From Gammaproteobacteria bacterium (lineage in GTDB: Bacteria > Pseudomonadota > Gammaproteobacteria > HTCC5015): DNA of 64,000 nt. The position numbers and the translations under genes are program-made. The notes under the pieces were generated by a model that was given only the letters and a program-made list of their open reading frames with translations, was not told where the DNA came from and did not search any database. Shown here one piece after another: positions 28,430 to 36,073 of the stretch; positions within the stretch are counted from its first letter, which is position 1; every line of letters starts with the position of its first letter. Where the stretch lies: assembly GCA_026004975.1 (NCBI GenBank), contig BPKE01000001.1, positions 809,788 through 873,787 of the forward strand, written 5' to 3'.

Positions 28430-30415
28430 GTGGATCTGCGCGAGGTGCTGGAGAGCTTCTTCGAGGAAAGCCTCGAAGGGCTGGACCTGATGGAGCAGGA
28501 GCTGCTCGCCATGCAGCCCGGCGCCGTGCCGCGCGACGTGATCGACGCCGTGTTCCGCGCCGCCCACTCGATCAAGGGCGGCGGGGGCGCCTTCGGCCTG
28601 CAACACATCTCCGATTTCATCCACCACGCCGAAACCCTGCTCGACGAGGTTCGCGCCGGCCGGCGGACGATGAGCGCCGAGCTGATCGAGCTTTTGCTGG
28701 CCAGCGTCGATTGCACGCGGGCGATGGTCCGCGCGGCACGCGGCGGGGAAGCCTTCGATGCCGACCAGGTGGAGGCCGTGCGCCGGCGCCTGCAGGCGGC
28801 CTTGGAGGACGGGGCCACCGCCGGGCACGATGCGGCGACGCCCGCGCCGGCCCAGGCGGTCGCCGGCTGGCGGATCCGCTTCGTCCCGGAACCCACCCTG
28901 ATCGGGCGCGGCAACGACCCCTTGCGGCTGTTCCGCGAACTCGCCGAACTCGGCCCGCTCACCGCCCGCGCCGAGCTCGACCGCCTGCCGGACTTCGAAG
29001 CACTCGACCCCACCGAGCTGCACCTGTCCTGGACGTTGGAACTCGCCGCCCCCGTGGAGGCCGAGGAGATCAAGGAGGTCTTCGCCTGGGTGCTCGACGA
29101 GTGCCGCCTGGAGCTCGAACCCCTGCCGGCGGACGACGGCGGGGGACGCTCGGCGGGCAGGACCGAGACCCAGGGCGCCCATTGCCCGCTGCCGCCCGCC
29201 GGCGGCGGTGGAGGCGGCGGCACCGAATCGATCCGCGTCAGCCTGGACAAGATCGACGCGTTGATCAACCTGGTGGGCGAACTGGTCATCACCCAGTCGA
29301 TGCTCAACGCCTTCGGCGGCGACCTGTCCGAGCGCAGCCTGGAGCGGCTGCGCGACGGCCTGGCCCAGTTGATGCGCAACACCCACCAGCTCCAGGAAAC
29401 CGTGCTGAAGATCCGCATGCTGCCGATCCGCTTCTGCTTCAACCGCTTCCCGCGGCTGGTGCACGACTTGTCGGTGAAGCTCGGCAAGCAGGTGCGCCTG
29501 GTGGTCAGCGGCGAGGACACCGAGCTGGACAAGACGGTCCTGGAACACATCAGCGATCCGCTGGTGCACCTGGTGCGCAACGCCATGGATCACGGCCTGG
29601 AGATGCCCGAGGAACGGCGCCGGGCCGGCAAACCCGAACAGGGCACGCTGGCGCTCAACGCCTACCACGAGGGCGGCCACATCGTCATCGAGGTCAGCGA
29701 CGACGGCCGTGGCCTCGATACCGACAAGATCCGCCGCAAGGCCGTCGAACGCGGCCTGATCGCGCCCGAGGAAGTGCTGCCGCCGCAGCAAATCAACAAC
29801 CTCGTCTTCCATCCCGGCTTGTCGACGGCCGAGACCGTGACGGACCTTTCGGGCCGCGGTGTCGGCATGGACGTGGTCAAGCGCAACATCAACGAGCTCG
29901 GCGGCGACGTCTGGCTGGAATCCGAGCCGGGCCGCGGCACCACGGTGTTCATCCGCCTGCCGCTGACCCTGGCGATCCTCGACGGCCAGTTGCTGCGGGT
30001 CGGCGGAGAGATCTACATCATGCCGCTGAACGCCATCATCGAAACCCTGTGCATCGACCCCAAGGCGGTCAACACCCTGCCCGGCGGCCGCCGCCTCTAC
30101 CGCGTGCGCGATCAGAACATCCCCATCGTCGCCCTGGGCGAGGTGTTCGGCGTCGCCCCGCGCGCCCGGCGCCTGGAGGACGGCCTGCTGATCGTCGTGG
30201 ACGCCGAGCGCCAGCGCTACGGCATCTGGGTGGACGAACTGCTCGACCAGCAGCAGGTCGTCATCAAAAGCCTCAAGAGCAATTTCCGCAACGTCGAGGG
30301 CATCTCCGGCGCGACCATCCTCGGCTCCGGCCGCGTCGCCTTGATCCTCGACATCCCCGGCATCATCGGCCTGTGGCAGGCCCGCGCGCGCACGCCGCGC
30401 CTGGGCGCCGCCTGA
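28430..30415 (+). CDS. cheA: CheA, chemotaxis histidine kinase
   Basis: A 661-residue kinase starting at GTG. The P1 HPt domain has the phospho-histidine His46 in AAHSIKGGGGAFG. A middle domain (residues about 145-230, WRIRFVPEPTL onward) replaces a classical CheY-binding P2. A Gly-rich linker leads to the dimerisation helix (KIDALINLVGELVITQSML), the ATPase (HLVRNAMDHGLE, DDGRGLD, GRGVGMDVV, SEPGRGTTV) and a C-terminal CheW-like domain (YIMPLNAIIETL, GATILGSGRVALILDIPG). It phosphorylates CheY and would normally also phosphorylate a CheB. It lies between cheY and cheW. Confidence 0.96.
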   Translation: MDLREVLESFFEESLEGLDLMEQELLAMQPGAVPRDVIDAVFRAAHSIKGGGGAFGLQHISDFIHHAETLLDEVRAGRRTMSAELIELLLASVDCTRAMVRAARGGEAFDADQVEAVRRRLQAALEDGATAGHDAATPAPAQAVAGWRIRFVPEPTLIGRGNDPLRLFRELAELGPLTARAELDRLPDFEALDPTELHLSWTLELAAPVEAEEIKEVFAWVLDECRLELEPLPADDGGGRSAGRTETQGAHCPLPPAGGGGGGGTESIRVSLDKIDALINLVGELVITQSMLNAFGGDLSERSLERLRDGLAQLMRNTHQLQETVLKIRMLPIRFCFNRFPRLVHDLSVKLGKQVRLVVSGEDTELDKTVLEHISDPLVHLVRNAMDHGLEMPEERRRAGKPEQGTLALNAYHEGGHIVIEVSDDGRGLDTDKIRRKAVERGLIAPEEVLPPQQINNLVFHPGLSTAETVTDLSGRGVGMDVVKRNINELGGDVWLESEPGRGTTVFIRLPLTLAILDGQLLRVGGEIYIMPLNAIIETLCIDPKAVNTLPGGRRLYRVRDQNIPIVALGEVFGVAPRARRLEDGLLIVVDAERQRYGIWVDELLDQQQVVIKSLKSNFRNVEGISGATILGSGRVALILDIPGIIGLWQARARTPRLGAA

Positions 30416-30432
30416 ACCCGGAGGCGCACGCC

Positions 30433-30954
30433 ATGCTCGACGAACTGCTCCAACCCGACCAGCACGGCCGCCGCCGCAACCAGTTCCTGACCTTTTTCCT
30501 GGGCCAGGAGGAGTACGGCATCGACATCCTGCGCGTACAGGAGATCAAGGGCTGGAACGGCGCCACGGCGATCCCCAACACGCCGGACTACATCCTCGGC
30601 GTCATCAACCTGCGCGGCATCATCGTCCCGATCATCGACCTGCGGCTGCGCTTCGGCCTGCCCGAAGCACGCTACGATGCGATGACGGTGGTGATCGTGG
30701 TCAAGACCCGCGGCGAGGACGACCAGGAACGCACCGTCGGCCTCGTGGTGGACGCCGTCTCCGAGGTCTACGACCTGTCCGAGAAAACCATGAACCCGCC
30801 GCCGGAACTCGGCTGCAGCGTCGAGACCGATTTCATCGAGGCGATCGCCAACCTGGAAGACAAGATGATCATCGTGATGAACGTGGACAAGCTCGTCTCG
30901 CGCGAAGTGCGCGAGCAGGCCAAGAAGGCGGTGCAGGCCGCCGGGGCGTCCTGA
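30433..30954 (+). CDS. cheW: CheW, chemotaxis coupling protein
   Basis: A 173-residue CheW: QFLTFFLGQEEYGIDILRVQEIKGW, then IPNTPDYILGVINLRGIIVPIIDLRLRFGL and VGLVVDAVSEVYDLSE are near-canonical. It bridges CheA and the receptor array. It starts 17 bases after cheA and is followed after one base by the STAS gene. Confidence 0.97.
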   Translation: MLDELLQPDQHGRRRNQFLTFFLGQEEYGIDILRVQEIKGWNGATAIPNTPDYILGVINLRGIIVPIIDLRLRFGLPEARYDAMTVVIVVKTRGEDDQERTVGLVVDAVSEVYDLSEKTMNPPPELGCSVETDFIEAIANLEDKMIIVMNVDKLVSREVREQAKKAVQAAGAS

Positions 30955-30955
30955 G

Positions 30956-31246
30956 ATGGCCCGCGCCCGCAGCGCCCGCGTCCGCCTGCCCGCCACGCTG
31001 AAAATCGGCGAGGTGCGCGCCTTCAAGGAAGAACTGACCAAGCGCCTGGACCGCGAGCGGATCACCCTGGACGGCGCGGCCGTCGAGCGCATCGACGGCG
31101 CCGGGCTGCAGCTGCTCGCCGCCTTCCTGCGCGCGGTGGACGCCCGCGGCGGCCGCGCCGAGTGGCGCCGCCCTTCGGCGGCGCTGCGCGAGGCGGCGGC
31201 GCGCTGCGGCCTGGCCGACGCCCTGAAACTGGACACGGAGAGCTGA
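30956..31246 (+). CDS. STAS-domain protein in the che operon
   Basis: A 96-residue single STAS domain (RVRLPATLKIGEVRAFKEEL, then ITLDGAAVERIDGAGLQLLAAFL). It resembles anti-sigma antagonist or MlaB-like STAS proteins. The usual phosphorylatable serine is replaced (ERIDGAGLQ instead of a DSSG motif), so switching by serine phosphorylation is unlikely. It lies one base after cheW and two bases before the CheZ-like gene, so it is firmly within the operon. Its role in chemotaxis is not known to me; a scaffold or partner of the adjacent CheZ-like protein is an inference. Confidence 0.8.
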   Translation: MARARSARVRLPATLKIGEVRAFKEELTKRLDRERITLDGAAVERIDGAGLQLLAAFLRAVDARGGRAEWRRPSAALREAAARCGLADALKLDTES

Positions 31247-31248
31247 GC

Positions 31249-31773
31249 ATGGACGAAAAGAAACACAACGGCGCGGCGCAGGATCCACTGCGCTTCCCCG
31301 GCCCGTTCAAGGTGCAGTGGACCGAGACGCTCCACATGCTCGACCTGTCCGCCCACCAGATCGACCTGTCGCTGTCCGAGGGCAACGAGTCGATGAACCT
31401 GCTGGTGGACAGCTTCGATGTGCTGGCCGAGACACTCGACAGGCTGTACGAAGCGCTCGCCGACGACGACCCGGATCCGCAGCGCGCCCGCGCCTGCTGT
31501 GCGGCGGCCCGCGAGGCGATCCACAAGGTGATCATCGGCATGCAGTTCTACGACCGCCTCAGCCAGCGCCTCGGCCACGTGCGCGAGAGCCTGGCGGTGC
31601 TCGCCGATCTGATCGACGATCCGGACAAGCAGAACATCCCCGAGGAATGGATCATCCTGCGGCGCAAGATCAAGACCAAGTACTCGGTCGAACAGCAGAA
31701 GAGCATCTTCCACGCCCTCATGTCCGGGCAGGACATGGACGAGGTGTTCGAGTCCTTCGAGGACGGCGACTGA
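31249..31773 (+). CDS. CheZ-like protein with DxxxQ motif
   Basis: A 174-residue, largely helical acidic protein with no signal peptide. Residues 97-111 read GMQFYDRLSQRLGHV. The D102-R-L-S-Q106 pattern on a predicted long helix matches the DxxxQ signature of CheZ-type CheY-P phosphatases (in E. coli CheZ the motif is FQDLTGQ). An acidic C-terminal tail (MDEVFESFEDGD) could play the part of the CheY-binding peptide of CheZ. It sits between STAS and cheR in a che operon that otherwise lacks cheZ. The overall sequence is not a clear CheZ, so the assignment rests on motif, helix content and context. Confidence 0.6.
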   Translation: MDEKKHNGAAQDPLRFPGPFKVQWTETLHMLDLSAHQIDLSLSEGNESMNLLVDSFDVLAETLDRLYEALADDDPDPQRARACCAAAREAIHKVIIGMQFYDRLSQRLGHVRESLAVLADLIDDPDKQNIPEEWIILRRKIKTKYSVEQQKSIFHALMSGQDMDEVFESFEDGD

Positions 31774-31788
31774 CCCCGCCCCATCGAT

Positions 31789-32658
31789 ATGGACATCAGC
31801 GGACGGCCGGAGGGGTTCGCGAGCGGGGGCCTCGAGCTCTACGCGTTCACCGAAGCCGATTTTCTCGTCATCAAGCAGCTCGTCCACGAACACACCGGGA
31901 TCTACCTCGACCACAGCAAGCGCTTCCTGGTGCAGACGCGGCTGTCGCGTCGGCTCAAGCAACTGGGCCTGAAAAGCTTCCGGGAATACCGGCGCCTATT
32001 GCAGAACGACGACGGCAGCGAACTCGAGCACCTGGCGAACGCCATCACCACCAACACCACGGCGTTCTTCCGCCACGACCACCAGTTCGAGTTCCTGGCC
32101 GAGCGGCTTGCGGAGCGCCAGGCCCAGGGCGGGTTCGACGGCGAGATCCGCATCTGGTCGGCCGGCTGCAGCACGGGGGAAGAGCCCTACACCATCGCCT
32201 GGGTCGTCAACCGGGTGCTGCGGCCGGAGAACCGCGCCAAGGTGAAAATCCTCGCCACCGACATCGACAGCGAGGCGCTGGCGGTGGCCGAGGCCGGCAT
32301 CTACCCCGAGGAGGTGGTCGCGCCGCTGGCGGGCCAGTACGACCTGCGCGGCGCGTTCCTGCGCGGCACGGGACCCTACCGCGGCTTCGTCAAGGTGCGC
32401 CCGGAGCTGCGCGAGCGCGTCACCTTCCGCCGCCTGAACCTGATCCGCGACTGGTCGGTGAAGCGGCCCGTGCACTACCTGTTCTGCCGGAACGTCTGCA
32501 TCTATTTCCACAAAGACACCCAGCGGGCGCTGATGGAGCGGCTCGCCGACACCCAGGACGAGGGCGACTACTTGTTCCTCGGCCAGAGCGAGAGCTTGTT
32601 TTCCACCTGCAATCTGTACGCGCGGGTCGCACCGGCGATCTACCGCAAGTTGTACTGA
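31789..32658 (+). CDS. cheR: CheR, chemoreceptor glutamate methyltransferase
   Basis: A 289-residue SAM-dependent methyltransferase. The N-terminal helical domain ends in TNTTAFFRHDHQFEFL, the SAM-binding loop is WSAGCSTGEEPYTIA (residues about 123-137), ATDID follows, and LFCRNVCIYF carries the C-terminal signature. It methylates receptor glutamates for adaptation. The neighbouring receptor ends in LWEEF, a possible docking site for this enzyme. It starts 15 bases after the CheZ-like gene; the ATG at 31789 is preceded by a poor ribosome site. Confidence 0.96.
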   Translation: MDISGRPEGFASGGLELYAFTEADFLVIKQLVHEHTGIYLDHSKRFLVQTRLSRRLKQLGLKSFREYRRLLQNDDGSELEHLANAITTNTTAFFRHDHQFEFLAERLAERQAQGGFDGEIRIWSAGCSTGEEPYTIAWVVNRVLRPENRAKVKILATDIDSEALAVAEAGIYPEEVVAPLAGQYDLRGAFLRGTGPYRGFVKVRPELRERVTFRRLNLIRDWSVKRPVHYLFCRNVCIYFHKDTQRALMERLADTQDEGDYLFLGQSESLFSTCNLYARVAPAIYRKLY

Positions 32659-32668
32659 GGGTTGCGCC

Positions 32669-33304
32669 ATGAACGAACCGGCCGAGAAACCGCCCGCCCG
32701 GAAGCCGCGTCTCGATCCGGCCAGCGGCCGGCCGCTGGTGTCCATCCGCATGGGCGAGGTCTACGTCACCGACGGCGACGAGGTGATCAGCACCGTGCTC
32801 GGTTCCTGCATCGCCGTGTGCGTGCGCGACCGTGAGCGCGGGGTGGGCGGCATGAACCATTTCATGCTGCCGACCGTCTCCCTGCGCGACAACAGCCTCT
32901 GGGAGTTGACCGACGTCAACACCGCGGCCCGCTACGGCAGCCACGCCATGGAATACCTGATCAACGCCGTGCTGCAGAAGGGCGGCCGGCGCAACCACCT
33001 GGAGTTCAAGCTGTTCGGCGGCGGCGACATCCTCGGCGCCTTCACCTCGGTGGGCGCCGACAACGTGCGCTTCATCCGCCGCTACATGCAGGAGGAAGGT
33101 TACGGGGTCGCCGCCGAGTGCCTCGGGCGCCCCTATCCGATCAAGGTGCAGTTCCACCCGGCCAGCGGGGTGGCGCGCGTCAAGCACCTGAAAGAGAAAG
33201 TCAGCGAAGTGGCCGCAGAAGAGAAACGCTATCTGCGCAATCTCATGGAAGTGGAAGTCGGCGGCGAGGTCGAGCTGTTCGTGCCGCCCCGCGGCCGCGA
33301 TTGA
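32669..33304 (+). CDS. cheD: CheD, chemoreceptor glutamine deamidase
   Basis: A 211-residue CheD. The catalytic pair is visible as Cys47 in STVLGSCIAVCVRD and His64 in GGMNHFMLP. FKLFGGGDIL and GRPYPIKVQFHPASGVARVK complete the family. It deamidates receptor glutamines and in many species also interacts with CheC or CheY. It starts 10 bases after cheR and is the last che gene; no cheB follows. Its stop codon TGA is embedded in the TTGACA -35 box of the next gene's promoter. Confidence 0.96.
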   Translation: MNEPAEKPPARKPRLDPASGRPLVSIRMGEVYVTDGDEVISTVLGSCIAVCVRDRERGVGGMNHFMLPTVSLRDNSLWELTDVNTAARYGSHAMEYLINAVLQKGGRRNHLEFKLFGGGDILGAFTSVGADNVRFIRRYMQEEGYGVAAECLGRPYPIKVQFHPASGVARVKHLKEKVSEVAAEEKRYLRNLMEVEVGGEVELFVPPRGRD

Positions 33305-33328
33305 CAGGGCGCGGCGGGCGGCTATCAT
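33301..33328 (+). promoter_or_regulatory. Candidate sigma-70 promoter for the glycosyltransferase gene
   Basis: TTGACA (33301-33306), 16-base spacer, TATCAT (33323-33328); start expected near 33335, 27 bases before the ATG. A run of seven T follows the -10. The -35 box includes the cheD stop codon, so this gene is probably expressed apart from the che operon. Confidence 0.6.
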
Positions 33329-33361
33329 GGATTTTTTTGGGCGTAGCGACCCCGCCGGACC

Positions 33362-34279
33362 ATGGAATTCTGGGTGTTCACACCGATGTACAACATGTCC
33401 GCCTGGATCGGGCGGACCATCGCCTCCCTGCAAGCGCAGCGCCACGGCCGTTTCCGCTGCCTGATCGGCGACGACCGCTCCAGCGACGACAGCGTCGAGG
33501 CGGCGCGGCGGGCGGCGGACGGCGATCCGCGCTTCCGGATTGTCCGGCACGACCGGAAGCTCTACCACCTGGGCAACGTCTACACCATCTTCCAGCTCGC
33601 CCAACCGCCGGACGAAGCGGTGGTGGTGCTGCTCGACGGCGACGACTGGCTGGCGCACGATCGCGTCTTCGACCGCCTGCTGGCGCACTATCGCGACCCG
33701 GACTGCTGGATGACCTACGGAAGCTACGCGGGGCTGGACGGCCGCCGAGATCCGATGTGCCGGCCTTACCCCGCCTGGGCGGTGCGGTTCAACGCCTGGC
33801 GGCAGGTGCGCTGGCGGGCCTCGCATCTGAAAACCTTCCGCGCCGCCTTGTTCCGGCGGATCCCGCCGTCTTATTTCACGGTCACGGCCACCGAGTGGCG
33901 GGCGGCGCTGCGCCGGGCGCTGGCCCACGGCCGTTTCAGACAATGGTGGCACTGGCGGCAGATCGATCCGGCCGCGCTGGTTTCGCCTTGCGGGCGCTTC
34001 GTGCGCCGCTGCGCGGACAAGGCGATGACCTACCCGATATTGGAGCTCGCCGGGCGGCACGTGCGCTACGTCGACGAAATCCTCTACATCGCCAATTTCT
34101 ACCGCAAGCCGCTGGATTTCGGCCCGCGGCGCGTCGCGCAACACTGGTACACCCGGCTCACGCGCGACATGCTCCGCCACAAGCCGCGCCTGCGGCCGCT
34201 GGACGGCTTGGCGCCGATCGACCGGAACGATCAGAACGAACGGAAAATTTCATCGCTGGCGCGGGGTCGCCCCGATTGA
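33362..34279 (+). CDS. Family 2-like glycosyltransferase
   Basis: A 305-residue GT-A fold glycosyltransferase. The nucleotide-binding start is WVFTPMYNMSAWIGRTIASLQAQ, with GDDRSSDDS near residue 40. The metal-binding DxD is LLDGDDWLA near 98. The aromatic, Arg-rich C-terminal half (WWHWRQIDPA, IANFYRKPLDFG) is variable. No membrane helix is evident, so it is probably cytosolic. Acceptor and sugar are unknown; flagellin, pilin or surface polysaccharide are possibilities given the upstream che operon, but this is conjecture since it has its own promoter. Confidence 0.8.
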   Translation: MEFWVFTPMYNMSAWIGRTIASLQAQRHGRFRCLIGDDRSSDDSVEAARRAADGDPRFRIVRHDRKLYHLGNVYTIFQLAQPPDEAVVVLLDGDDWLAHDRVFDRLLAHYRDPDCWMTYGSYAGLDGRRDPMCRPYPAWAVRFNAWRQVRWRASHLKTFRAALFRRIPPSYFTVTATEWRAALRRALAHGRFRQWWHWRQIDPAALVSPCGRFVRRCADKAMTYPILELAGRHVRYVDEILYIANFYRKPLDFGPRRVAQHWYTRLTRDMLRHKPRLRPLDGLAPIDRNDQNERKISSLARGRPD

Positions 34280-34305
34280 CGCGCCGGCCGCGGCCGGTCG
34301 AGAAT
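34276..34305 (+). promoter_or_regulatory. Candidate sigma-70 promoter for the 74-residue periplasmic protein
   Basis: TTGACG (34276-34281), 18-base spacer, GAGAAT (34300-34305), 46 bases before the ATG at 34352. As at 33301, the -35 box contains the stop codon of the preceding gene. Confidence 0.4.
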
Positions 34306-34351
34306 CGGCCGCCCGCTGCTGGGCGACATCCGTTCCACGAGGACCGCAAAG

Positions 34352-34576
34352 ATGAAGAAGATCCCTGTCGCAACGGCCCTGTTGCTGGCCGCCGCCCTCG
34401 CCTGGGGGCAGGAAGGCGCGGACGACAGCGAGGCCTATTACGAAGCCGAACAGAGCTGCGCCGAGGAAGCGATGAACCAGCCAGAGCGCGATTACAACGA
34501 AGTGTTTTCGGAGTGCATGGCCCGCCTCGGCTTCGAGGCGAGCGGCGACGAGGCCGCGGAGGAGCCGGCCGAGTAA
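34352..34576 (+). CDS. Small exported acidic protein of unknown function
   Basis: A 74-residue protein with a signal peptide (MKKIPVATALLLAAALAWG) and a short acidic mature part holding two cysteines (EQSCAEEAM and FSECMARLGF) spaced so that they could form one disulfide. No family was recognised. It is a single-gene unit: a candidate promoter lies upstream and a strong intrinsic terminator begins 28 bases after the stop. Confidence 0.7.
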   Translation: MKKIPVATALLLAAALAWGQEGADDSEAYYEAEQSCAEEAMNQPERDYNEVFSECMARLGFEASGDEAAEEPAE

Positions 34577-34604
34577 GCCGGCGGCGCGGCGCCGTCACAA
34601 CGAA

Positions 34605-34637
34605 ACGGCGACGATCGGTTCGATCGTCGCCGTTTTT
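34605..34637 (+). terminator. Intrinsic terminator
   Basis: A perfect 13-bp inverted repeat (34605-34617 paired with 34621-34633, loop GTT) is followed by TTTTTC. It is the clearest Rho-independent terminator in the window and ends the 34352-34576 unit. On the other strand only TTTCG follows the stem, so it would work weakly for the convergent gene. Confidence 0.92.
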
Positions 34638-34662
34638 CTTCGCCCGCGCGCCGGCGCCGGGC

Positions 34663-34938
34663 TCAGTCGAAATCGAAAGCGTCCTCGAGATCCTGCTCGA
34701 GCCGTTTCTGGTCGGCCATCAATTCGATCAAGCGCCGGCGATAGGCCGCCTGCGCCTTGAGCCGGGCCACGTCCTGGCGGACCTTCAGCCGCGACTGGCG
34801 GCGGTCCGCGGCCGCTTCCACCCAGTCCTGGACGATCTTGGACAAATCTTCGCCTTCGGCCAGGGCGCGCAAGGGACCGGCCGACCAGTCGCCGTCGTCC
34901 TGGGCGTCGAACGCGTCGAAGTCCTCGTCTTCGAGCAT
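34663..34938 (-). CDS. Small acidic coiled-coil protein of unknown function
   Basis: A 91-residue protein from the ATG at 34938 (a GTG at 34947 is the alternative). The first 25 residues are strongly acidic (MLEDEDFDAFDAQDDGDWS). The middle and end form a charged helix (ADRRQSRLKVRQDVARLKAQAAYRRRLIELMADQKRLEQDL) that should make a coiled coil. The chain ends in DAFDFD, echoing DAFDAQ at the start. No signal peptide and no family recognised. It is 73 bases downstream of the HdfR-like gene on the same strand. Confidence 0.65.
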   Translation of the reverse strand: MLEDEDFDAFDAQDDGDWSAGPLRALAEGEDLSKIVQDWVEAAADRRQSRLKVRQDVARLKAQAAYRRRLIELMADQKRLEQDLEDAFDFD

Positions 34939-35011
34939 GAACGGCACTCCGTCATCGAGGGGGTCGATGGACGGGCTTTATATCGATCGACGGTCGGCTG
35001 TAAAACGAAAT

Positions 35012-35851
35012 TTACCGATCGAAGCCATCGGCGACGGCGATCGAAGCGGGCGCAGCCAAGCGCTCCAGCAGCCGCTCGACCCGCGGCGCGCGCGCCGCGT
35101 CCGGCCGCCACAGCGCCCACAGCGGCGCCTGCACGGGGGCGGCGTCCGGCAGCGGCCGCCACTCGGGGTGCGGGGGCGCGAGCCCGTCGGGCCAATAGGC
35201 CGCCCCGCCGTGCCGGGCGAGCCAGGCGGCGGCGAGCACGGCGGGCAGGCGGCGGCGCACCGGCCCGGGTGACGGCCGGGCACGATGCGCGGCGAGAAAA
35301 GCGGGCCCCCAGTCGAGCAATACGTAGTCGGCGGCGGGCGAGACCGACGGGGTGCCGCCCAAGCGCCAGCGCCATTCACCGAGCACGCGGGCGTAGACGG
35401 CGCCCGGCTCGGCGGGGGGCAGGCCGCCGATCAGCAGGTCCAGTTCCCCGCCTTCGAGACGGCGCGCCAGGTTCTGGGCCTCTTCGACCCACAGCTCGAC
35501 CTCGGGCGCGGCCGCCAGTGCGGCCGGCAGAGCCCCCTCGAGCAAGGGCCACACGCCCAGGGCGACCGCGACGCGCAGGCCGCCGGCTTCGGCGGCGGGG
35601 GCGCCGACGGCGCGCTGGGCCTGCTGCCAGTTCGCCAGCAGGGCCTCGACGTGCGGCAGGAAGCGCTCCCCGGCCGGTGTCAGACGGATGTTGTGGCGGT
35701 CGCGCTCGAACAGCCGCACGCCCAGGCGCTGCTCGAGCAGGGCGATGCGCGCGCTGACGGTGGATTGGGTGAGATGCAGGGCGCGCGCGGCCCGGCCGAA
35801 ATGCCGCTCGCGGTGGACCGCCAGGAAGGTCTTGAGCAGCGCGATGTCCAA
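35012..35851 (-). CDS. LysR-family regulator, HdfR-like
   Basis: A 279-residue LysR regulator. The N-terminal winged helix reads LDIALLKTFLAVHRERHFGRAARALHLTQ then STVSARIALLEQRLGVRLFERDRHNIRLTPAGERFLPH, very close in pattern to HdfR (in E. coli a repressor of flhDC). The effector domain is degenerate and Ala/Pro/Arg-rich, with EGGELDLLIGGLP recognisable. The start is a TTG at 35851, chosen because it aligns with the HdfR start; no ATG is available nearby. It lies 17 bases after the bTHX gene. The target is unknown, though flagellar control would fit the che operon in the window. Confidence 0.85.
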   Translation of the reverse strand: MDIALLKTFLAVHRERHFGRAARALHLTQSTVSARIALLEQRLGVRLFERDRHNIRLTPAGERFLPHVEALLANWQQAQRAVGAPAAEAGGLRVAVALGVWPLLEGALPAALAAAPEVELWVEEAQNLARRLEGGELDLLIGGLPPAEPGAVYARVLGEWRWRLGGTPSVSPAADYVLLDWGPAFLAAHRARPSPGPVRRRLPAVLAAAWLARHGGAAYWPDGLAPPHPEWRPLPDAAPVQAPLWALWRPDAARAPRVERLLERLAAPASIAVADGFDR

Positions 35852-35868
35852 GGCGGGCGGCGCCGCGT

Positions 35869-35988
35869 TCAGCCGCGCCCGGTCTGCCCGCTCGTCTCCT
35901 TGCGGTCCTTGGGCTTGTGCGGACGGGTTTTGCCGTAAGTGCCGCGCCAGATCTTGCCGCGGCGGCTGCGCAGATCACCTTTGCCCAT
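35869..35988 (-). CDS. 30S ribosomal protein bTHX-like
   Basis: A 39-residue basic protein ([20 protein letters not shown], then [11 protein letters not shown]). The MGKGD, RRGKI and RGTYGKxRP pattern is the signature of the bacterial THX family that binds the 30S head. It starts at ATG 35988 and ends 17 bases before the HdfR-like gene, likely in one transcript. Such genes are often missed for their size. Confidence 0.88.
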   Translation of the reverse strand: MGKGDLRSRRGKIWRGTYGKTRPHKPKDRKETSGQTGRG

Positions 35989-36073
35989 GTTTCGACACTC
36001 CCGTGTTGCCGTGAGCCGAGAACGCCCCGCCGGCCGGCGGGGCGGCGCAAGCATACGCGGTGCACGCCGCGCG

